Assembly: GCF_003014755.1 (NCBI RefSeq)
Contig: NZ_PYAW01000001.1
Location: forward strand, 744,001-808,000
DNA length: 64,000 bases
Reading direction: 5' to 3'
Source of the DNA: Chitinophaga niastensis
Lineage (GTDB): Bacteria > Bacteroidota > Bacteroidia > Chitinophagales > Chitinophagaceae
The notes under the pieces are model-generated. The model made no database searches. It saw nothing but the letters and a program-made list of their open reading frames with translations, and was not told the DNA's origin. Positions 59,274-64,000 of this stretch are shown here, piece by piece; within the stretch, counting starts at the first letter, position 1, and each line of letters starts with the position of its first letter. A program made the position numbers and the translations under genes.

Positions 59274-60632
59274 TCAGATTGATTTGCTAAAGAGTTGTGA
59301 ATGTGGCAATTGTCGCCATAGCCGGGCATCAAAGGCCATGCATATATTACGTATAAAAGGCCTTCCTTTGGCGGTAACTATTACTTTTTGCGGATATACA
59401 TTCACCAATCCGTCTTTCTTCAGTTCCTGTAATCTTTGTAAGCCGTCTGTTACTGCATCGCATTGTGTATCTTCCTTATGCCAGGATGTTTCAAAGGTGC
59501 ACATCAGGTTATGAATATGTCCCCGCAACAATAAATCTTCCTCATTTAGTATATGCCCGCGAACAATAGGAAACCTTTCTTTGTTTACCAACTCCTGGTA
59601 AGCTGTGATCTGCTTTTCATTTTGTACATATGCATACCAGCTGTCTCCGATGGAAGACGCGCCCAGTCCCACTAACAGTGCTGTATGCGAAACGGTGTAA
59701 CCCATAAAGTTGCGATGTAGCTGTCCTTCTTTGTATGCTGTATACAGCTCATCTCCCGGTAATGCAAAATGATCCATACCTATCTCCGTATAACCGTTAT
59801 TGTCGAAAAGCGACTTACCCAGTTCGTATAAGTGCCTTTTTTCGGCTTCTTTTGGCAGGTCATCTGCTGTATATCGTCGTTGTCCTGTTCCTTTGATCCA
59901 GGGTACATGCGCATAGCTGTAAAAAGATATCCTGTCCGGACGTAGCTGTACTACTTTATCAATCGTATCCTGCATACCTGCTATCGTTTGCAATGGCAGG
60001 CCATAGATCAGATCAAAGTTGATGGAGGTGAAGCCTGTTTGCCTGGCATTATCCACCACTGCTGCTACTGTTTCAAAAGGTTGTAGCCGGTTAATGATCT
60101 CCTGCACATGAGGGTCAAAATCCTGTATGCCTAAACTGATCCTGCGGAAGCCCAGGTTGTATAATGTTTGCAGATGTTCCGGCGTAGTATTGCCGGGATG
60201 TCCTTCAAAGCTCAGGCATGCATCGGGGAGTAATGCTGCTGTGCTGTAAATACCTTCCAGCAGATTGGTTAAATGCTCCGCACTGAAAAAAGTAGGTGTA
60301 CCTCCTCCGAGATGTATCTCACGGATCCGTGGCTTATCACCGAAGGTATTTACATACAGCTGCCATTCTTTTAACAGGGCCGCCATATAAGGTGCTTCCA
60401 CTTTATGATTTACCGTGATGTGTTTATTACAACCACAGTAGGTACACATTTTTTCGCAGAAAGGGAGATGAATATACAAACTGATACCGTCCTTGCTGTT
60501 AGACGCCAGGAAAGTTTTTTTCAACAGTGCTTTCCAGTCGTTGATATCAAAGCTGTTTTCTTCCCAATAAGGAACCGTGGGATAACTGGTATACCGCGGC
60601 GCGGCTACATTATATTTTCGTATAAGGTTCAT
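59274..60632 (-). CDS. hemN: Oxygen-independent coproporphyrinogen III oxidase
   Basis: This 452-aa radical SAM enzyme converts coproporphyrinogen III to protoporphyrinogen IX. The cluster cysteines Cys59, Cys63 and Cys66 lie in 'HLPFCEKMCTYCGCNK', with the HemN-type fourth Cys68. Further blocks are 'IHLGGGTPTFFSAEHL', 'SFEGHPGNTTPEHLQTLYNL', 'SINFDLIYGLPLQTIAGM' and 'IGMDHFALPGDELYTAYKEG', which separates true HemN from HemW. It ends the cbb3 accessory cluster (6 nt after the TauE-like gene), so heme supply is tied to the heme-rich low-oxygen oxidase. Palindrome P9 follows the stop. Confidence 0.95.
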   Translation of the reverse strand: MNLIRKYNVAAPRYTSYPTVPYWEENSFDINDWKALLKKTFLASNSKDGISLYIHLPFCEKMCTYCGCNKHITVNHKVEAPYMAALLKEWQLYVNTFGDKPRIREIHLGGGTPTFFSAEHLTNLLEGIYSTAALLPDACLSFEGHPGNTTPEHLQTLYNLGFRRISLGIQDFDPHVQEIINRLQPFETVAAVVDNARQTGFTSINFDLIYGLPLQTIAGMQDTIDKVVQLRPDRISFYSYAHVPWIKGTGQRRYTADDLPKEAEKRHLYELGKSLFDNNGYTEIGMDHFALPGDELYTAYKEGQLHRNFMGYTVSHTALLVGLGASSIGDSWYAYVQNEKQITAYQELVNKERFPIVRGHILNEEDLLLRGHIHNLMCTFETSWHKEDTQCDAVTDGLQRLQELKKDGLVNVYPQKVIVTAKGRPFIRNICMAFDARLWRQLPHSQLFSKSI

Positions 60633-60638
60633 AATAAG

Positions 60639-61352
60639 TTATGATTTATGACAACAATTTTCAACTACATTTTCGCTTTGCGGCATCAGCGTGGGACTGA
60701 TATAAGGAATACCCAGATTGAGGCCGCGCAGGATGAGCAATATGCCCATGATGCTGATTACTACCGGTATCATGTTGCGCATTTTGTTTCTTACACTTAT
60801 GCTGATGAGATGACCGAACCAGGTAACTCCTATCATAGCAGGAAGAGTGCCTGTGCCAAATGCAGCCATAAACAACATCCCCTTTCCTACCCCGCCGGTT
60901 GCAATGGCACCGGCTATACCGGGGTACACTAATCCACATGGCAGGAAGCCATTCAGTAAACCAATGGCGTATAACGTATGGAAGCGCTGCTGACGCAGTA
61001 ATGTACCAAGAGCGGATTTTATTTTTCTGGTATATGCATTAGGGAGATGCCTGCCATTTGTCCACCTGATACCGGTGTATTTTAGTAATACGATCAGCAA
61101 TAACAAGCTGCCTGTCGCAATGGATAATCCTTGCTGTAAGCCACCCAGGTAAAACTGTTTTCCCAGCCAGCCAAAGATCATTCCCAGCAATGCGTAGGTA
61201 CTGATACGACCGGCATTGTACAGCAGTATGCCTGCCAGCTTTTTACTGTCTTTGAGGTGCTGTACCGGCAACGTTAATGCAATGGGCCCACACATGCCTA
61301 TGCAGTGAAAACTGCCCACAAAGCCCAGCATAAAAGAGGTGAACACGAACAT
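60639..61352 (-). CDS. TauE/SafE-like (DsbD/UreH-type) membrane protein of the cbb3 cluster
   Basis: This 237-aa protein has about six membrane segments, starting 'TSFMLGFVGSFHCIGMCGPI' (His and two Cys in a membrane-adjacent HCxxxC pattern) and 'LLGMIFGWLGKQFYLGGLQQ', 'IGLLNGFLPCGLVYPGIAGA' (LPCG pair) and 'LFMAAFGTGTLPAMIGVTWF'. This fold occurs next to cco genes in Bacteroidota and other phyla. A role in copper delivery or redox handling during oxidase assembly is likely but unproven. Preceded by fixH (49 nt) and followed by hemN (6 nt). The His/Cys-rich C-terminus 'ENVVENCCHKS' may bind copper. Confidence 0.82.
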   Translation of the reverse strand: MFVFTSFMLGFVGSFHCIGMCGPIALTLPVQHLKDSKKLAGILLYNAGRISTYALLGMIFGWLGKQFYLGGLQQGLSIATGSLLLLIVLLKYTGIRWTNGRHLPNAYTRKIKSALGTLLRQQRFHTLYAIGLLNGFLPCGLVYPGIAGAIATGGVGKGMLFMAAFGTGTLPAMIGVTWFGHLISISVRNKMRNMIPVVISIMGILLILRGLNLGIPYISPTLMPQSENVVENCCHKS

Positions 61353-61401
61353 GATGCGATTATTTATCTGTCTGTTGAAACAAAATATTCAAATGTTAAA
61401 A

Positions 61402-61839
61402 TCAATAAATATTTATTAATTGCTCCTGGTAGAATGGTTTGTTGTCCATGGTCCATTGCACTTTTATTTTGTACTGACCTTTGGTCAATAACTGTTTGCT
61501 TATCAATTGTTGACCATCGTTATCAGGTTGCAATGACAAGTCCACATCTTTACCGGAATCAGAAGGCCTGTAAAAGGTTACTTTACCGGTAAGCTCCCGT
61601 TGGTGCAGCTCCCTGGGAAAGGTGACAGCGATGGTATTGTCGGCTTGGGCTATGATTACCGGCGTGGATAATGCACCTGCATTTTGTTTACCATCTATCA
61701 CCTGTTGGTATTTTAATTCTTCGCTGTAGTAATCAGGCGTTACCATATCTATCCTGGTACGCATGCTTTTTGTTACCAGCGTTAAAAGACCAGCGGCAAA
61801 CACTACAAATACTATGATGATTTTATGTCCCCAGTTCAT
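61402..61839 (-). CDS. fixH: FixH family protein
   Basis: This 145-aa protein has one N-terminal membrane segment (about 5-20, 'KIIIVFVVFAAGLLTLVT') and a periplasmic domain with 'MVTPDYYSEELKYQQVIDGK' and 'LTGKVTFYRPSDSGKDVDLS', typical of FixH/CcoH proteins. They assist assembly or stability of cbb3 oxidase. It lies 36 nt after ccoG and 49 nt before the TauE-like gene. The 'YYxxELxYQ' motif is the main diagnostic. Confidence 0.88.
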   Translation of the reverse strand: MNWGHKIIIVFVVFAAGLLTLVTKSMRTRIDMVTPDYYSEELKYQQVIDGKQNAGALSTPVIIAQADNTIAVTFPRELHQRELTGKVTFYRPSDSGKDVDLSLQPDNDGQQLISKQLLTKGQYKIKVQWTMDNKPFYQEQLINIY

Positions 61840-61875
61840 GGTAAATGCGTTTAAAGATTTTATTAAGATGCCTGC

Positions 61876-63264
61876 CTATTGTACCGGTCCTAAAAAGGTG
61901 GTACGCAGGCGGGTGATTTTTTTGTTCTGTTGATATAACCCGATGTAAAGGGTAGCCTTACGGTTATGCACTGCTGTTCTTGGCAGGACAATGAAAAAAG
62001 TGCCTTCCCCCTGCCCTTCTGCTTTTACGTGAATGATGGGGTTGCCTATCATGGTAATGGTACCGGCCTCATTTTCCAGTTTCAGTTCCAGAGGGATATC
62101 CTGTGTTGTTTTATTTACCAGCTTAATGCGGTAAAGATTAGTAAGACTATCGTTTCCCCGCTCCTGATACAACATGCCCGCAGTACGCATAATAGTGCCG
62201 CTAACAGGCTGGCGACCCGTTAGCATAAAACTGATAGCGCCCAGGAGGACGATCAGGATAAGGGTGTATACTTTCAGACGAGGCGTAAAACGCAACCGTT
62301 CTTTTTGGGCAATGCCATTTTCAGCAGCATAGCGGATCAAACCTTTGGGGCGGCCTGTTTTTTCCATCATAAAATCGCAGGCATCTATGCATGCGGTGCA
62401 GTTAACGCACTCCAGCTGGGTACCATTCCGTATATCTATGCCCGTAGGACAAACCTTTACACACTGCATACAGTCGATACAATCGACCACAGCCCGGGAA
62501 TCGTCTTTACGGAACCTTCCGCGGGGCTCTCCCCTTTTGTAGTCGTAAGCCATCAATATGGAGCTTTTATCGAGCAATACGCCCTGTAAACGGCCATAAG
62601 GGCATACAATCGTACACACCTGCTCCCGCATAAAGGCAAATACGCCATAGAAAACACCTGAAAAAACCAGGATGGCAATAAACCCGCCGGTATGTGCCGA
62701 TAATGGCCCGGTAATGATTTGTCCCAGCGCTTTGGCGCCAATGATATAAGCCAGGAATATATTGGCAATCAGGAACGATAAGGCATAAAAAGCCAGGTGT
62801 TTGCCTGTTTTGCGAACAATTTTGTTGGTGTTCCAGGGCGATTGCTGTAAAAGACGTTGTGCAGCCGCATCCCCTTCTATCCGATATTCCAGCCGGCGAA
62901 ACAACATTTCCATGAAGATGGTTTGTGGGCACATCCACCCGCAAAAGAGGCGACCAAACGCCATGGTAAACACAACAATAAATAAAATGAAAGCCAGCAT
63001 TGCCAACCCGAAAATGAAGAAGTCCTGGGGCCAGAAGATAGCGCCAAACAAAATAAATTTTCCTTCTACCACATTCAGCATAAATAAAGGCCTGCCATTT
63101 ATAGCAATAAACGGCAGGCTGAAAAAAACACTAAAATAACACCCGCTCACAATGCTGCGGATATTATACCAGCGGCCTTTGGGCTGCTGCGCAAATATCC
63201 AGTTGCGTTTACCTTGTTTATCAACGGTGGCTATACTGTCTCTGAAAGTGGTACTATCGGCCAT
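61876..63264 (-). CDS. ccoG: Cytochrome c oxidase accessory protein CcoG (FixG/RdxA)
   Basis: This 462-aa protein has about five membrane segments ('FFIFGLAMLAFILFIVVFTM', 'LAFYALSFLIANIFLAYIIG', 'VYTLILIVLLGAISFML') and two ferredoxin-type clusters: 'CIDCMQCVKVCPTGIDI' and 'CVNCTACIDACDFMM'. The N-terminal 'GWMCPQTIFMEMLFRRLEYR' is a family hallmark. CcoG reduces copper for cbb3 maturation. A C-terminal IgG-like domain follows ('KLVNKTTQDIPLELKLENEA'). It begins 3 nt after the ccoP stop, within one operon. Confidence 0.95.
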   Translation of the reverse strand: MADSTTFRDSIATVDKQGKRNWIFAQQPKGRWYNIRSIVSGCYFSVFFSLPFIAINGRPLFMLNVVEGKFILFGAIFWPQDFFIFGLAMLAFILFIVVFTMAFGRLFCGWMCPQTIFMEMLFRRLEYRIEGDAAAQRLLQQSPWNTNKIVRKTGKHLAFYALSFLIANIFLAYIIGAKALGQIITGPLSAHTGGFIAILVFSGVFYGVFAFMREQVCTIVCPYGRLQGVLLDKSSILMAYDYKRGEPRGRFRKDDSRAVVDCIDCMQCVKVCPTGIDIRNGTQLECVNCTACIDACDFMMEKTGRPKGLIRYAAENGIAQKERLRFTPRLKVYTLILIVLLGAISFMLTGRQPVSGTIMRTAGMLYQERGNDSLTNLYRIKLVNKTTQDIPLELKLENEAGTITMIGNPIIHVKAEGQGEGTFFIVLPRTAVHNRKATLYIGLYQQNKKITRLRTTFLGPVQ

Positions 63265-63267
63265 GGC

Positions 63268-64000
63268 TTATTCTTTTTGTCCTTGTGGTTCCTTTGCATT
63301 GGGTGGGTTACTACCATGAATAGACTTGATAAAACTGGCCAGCTGGGCCAGTTGTTTGGGTGAGAAATCTTCTTGCCAGGATTTCATTCCCTTATCTGCT
63401 ACACCATACTTAATGGTTTTGAATACCTCATTGATTTTACCGCCGTGCAGCCAGTAATCATCAGTGAGATTAGGACCTACAACGCCCTGCCCTTGCGGCC
63501 CGTGGCAAGGTGCACAGTTAGAGATGAACATCTTTTGTCCTGCAGTGATATCGCCGGCATCTACCAGTAGCGTTACATTATTTTCATCAATGTTGTTGGC
63601 GGCATTTTTCAGGTAGGCTTCTTTGGCAATAGCTGCTTTTTCTTCTGCCATGGCCAGCTCTTCTATCTGGCTGGGTGCAGAATGTGATATTTCTGTACGC
63701 CAGAAATATACTATTCCAAAACATATACTGAAAATGAAACCCCATTTCCACCAGGGTGGTGTAGGATTATTCAGTTCACGGATGCCGTCGAAGTTGTGAC
63801 CCATGTTCTGCCCCGCCTCTGCAGCCGTATCCAGCGTTTGGGTATTGTTTACTTTTTCCCACCAGGAGATACGCGGCTTACCTGCTGCCACCACCTTTTT
63901 AGGCTTACATTTCCGCTTAATGCCAACCAGGTATCGCAGCAGGAATAGTAAGCTGATGATCACTGCCAGTTCCAGCACAATTACTGACAGCAGGAGATAA
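63268..64000 (-). CDS. ccoP: cbb3-type cytochrome c oxidase subunit III, N-terminus outside window
   Basis: The frame is open to the window edge (243 codons visible), and the residues before the first possible GTG (63978) continue the hydrophobic stretch 'YLLLSVIVLELAVIISLLFL'. The gene is therefore 5'-truncated by the window. A first membrane segment is followed by 'KKVVAAGKPRISWWEKVNNT', 'GIRELNNPTPPWWKWGFIFS' (second membrane segment) and one CxxCH heme site in 'NCAPCHGPQGQGVVGPNLTD'. Canonical CcoP has two hemes; only one is present here from 63268 to 64000, and the missing N-terminal part is membrane-type. It transfers electrons to the CcoN/O core, presumably encoded beyond the window. 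Confidence 0.9.
   Translation of the reverse strand, partial: YLLLSVIVLELAVIISLLFLLRYLVGIKRKCKPKKVVAAGKPRISWWEKVNNTQTLDTAAEAGQNMGHNFDGIRELNNPTPPWWKWGFIFSICFGIVYFWRTEISHSAPSQIEELAMAEEKAAIAKEAYLKNAANNIDENNVTLLVDAGDITAGQKMFISNCAPCHGPQGQGVVGPNLTDDYWLHGGKINEVFKTIKYGVADKGMKSWQEDFSPKQLAQLASFIKSIHGSNPPNAKEPQGQKE

Overview
This is a chromosomal segment from a Bacteroidota bacterium, most likely a Chitinophaga-like member of Chitinophagaceae. The evidence is a GLPGLI-family protein paired with an outer-membrane beta-barrel, many exact TAnnTTTG -7 promoter boxes, weak or absent Shine-Dalgarno sites, futalosine-route menaquinone synthesis, a TamB-like AsmA protein, lipoproteins with Bacteroidota-style lipoboxes, and a cbb3 oxidase cluster in the order ccoP-ccoG-fixH-tauE-hemN. 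No rRNA, tRNA, CRISPR array or intact prophage was seen. Most of the window is ordinary chromosome with small accessory islands.

Layout. 1-5.3 kb: 5'-anchored part of a large TamB/AsmA gene, a dinD homologue and a secreted hypothetical protein. 5.4-11.6 kb: the gltBD glutamate synthase operon with a leader hairpin and a terminator. 11.6-12.3 kb: a decayed 3' end of a tail-fibre-type gene next to a small TIR-bounded element. 12.3-19.8 kb: a metzincin-type HExxHxxGxxH protease fused to a PLL-like propeller, a family-10-like glycoside hydrolase, a zeta-toxin-like kinase with a small partner, an MscS channel, methylglyoxal synthase and ferritin. 19.9-25.4 kb: Nfu, a PNGase F-like enzyme with a GLPGLI-like front end, a PnuC/NR-kinase salvage pair, MtgA, Sua5. 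25.5-34.7 kb: C1 peptidase, GNAT, polA, an ArsC/Spx-like protein, a glycosyltransferase, a 40-aa lipoprotein, a degenerate ureohydrolase and two LprI-like proteins. 34.6-36.2 kb: a methyltransferase gene broken by a TAA codon, next to a HigB/HigA-type pair. 36.2-41 kb: two M16 peptidases (one without the zinc motif) and two retropepsin-like proteins. 41-46.9 kb: mqnC, a lipoprotein, GNAT, an APC permease, a Hyi-like isomerase and a small membrane protein. 47-53.8 kb: GLPGLI/outer-membrane-protein operon divergent from a histidine kinase/response regulator pair, with a phased array of identical sites between them, then a LytS-type kinase. 53.8-58.7 kb: pheS, hbd, an SDR, a lipoprotein, lpxD. 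59.2-64 kb: hemN and the cbb3 accessory cluster, ending inside ccoP.

The most unusual signal is outside the genes. Nine intergenic palindromes (45-190 bp) lie within 0-15 nt of stop codons or between closely spaced gene ends. Their arms are built from degenerate short tandem units: 7-mers of the type NTTAGCN/GAATTRC in six, and 9-mers of the type GATTANNCT in three large ones. Within a copy the two outer arms match perfectly or nearly so (49 of 49 and 50 of 50 in two copies), yet arms differ between copies, so every difference is mirrored on the opposite arm. Either arms are homogenised within each locus (fold-back repair or template switching) or the hairpin itself is selected. A second notable signal is the set of four TTACTGTTA sites in two pairs with exact 10-bp spacing, 50 bp apart, between the two-component system and its probable envelope target operon.
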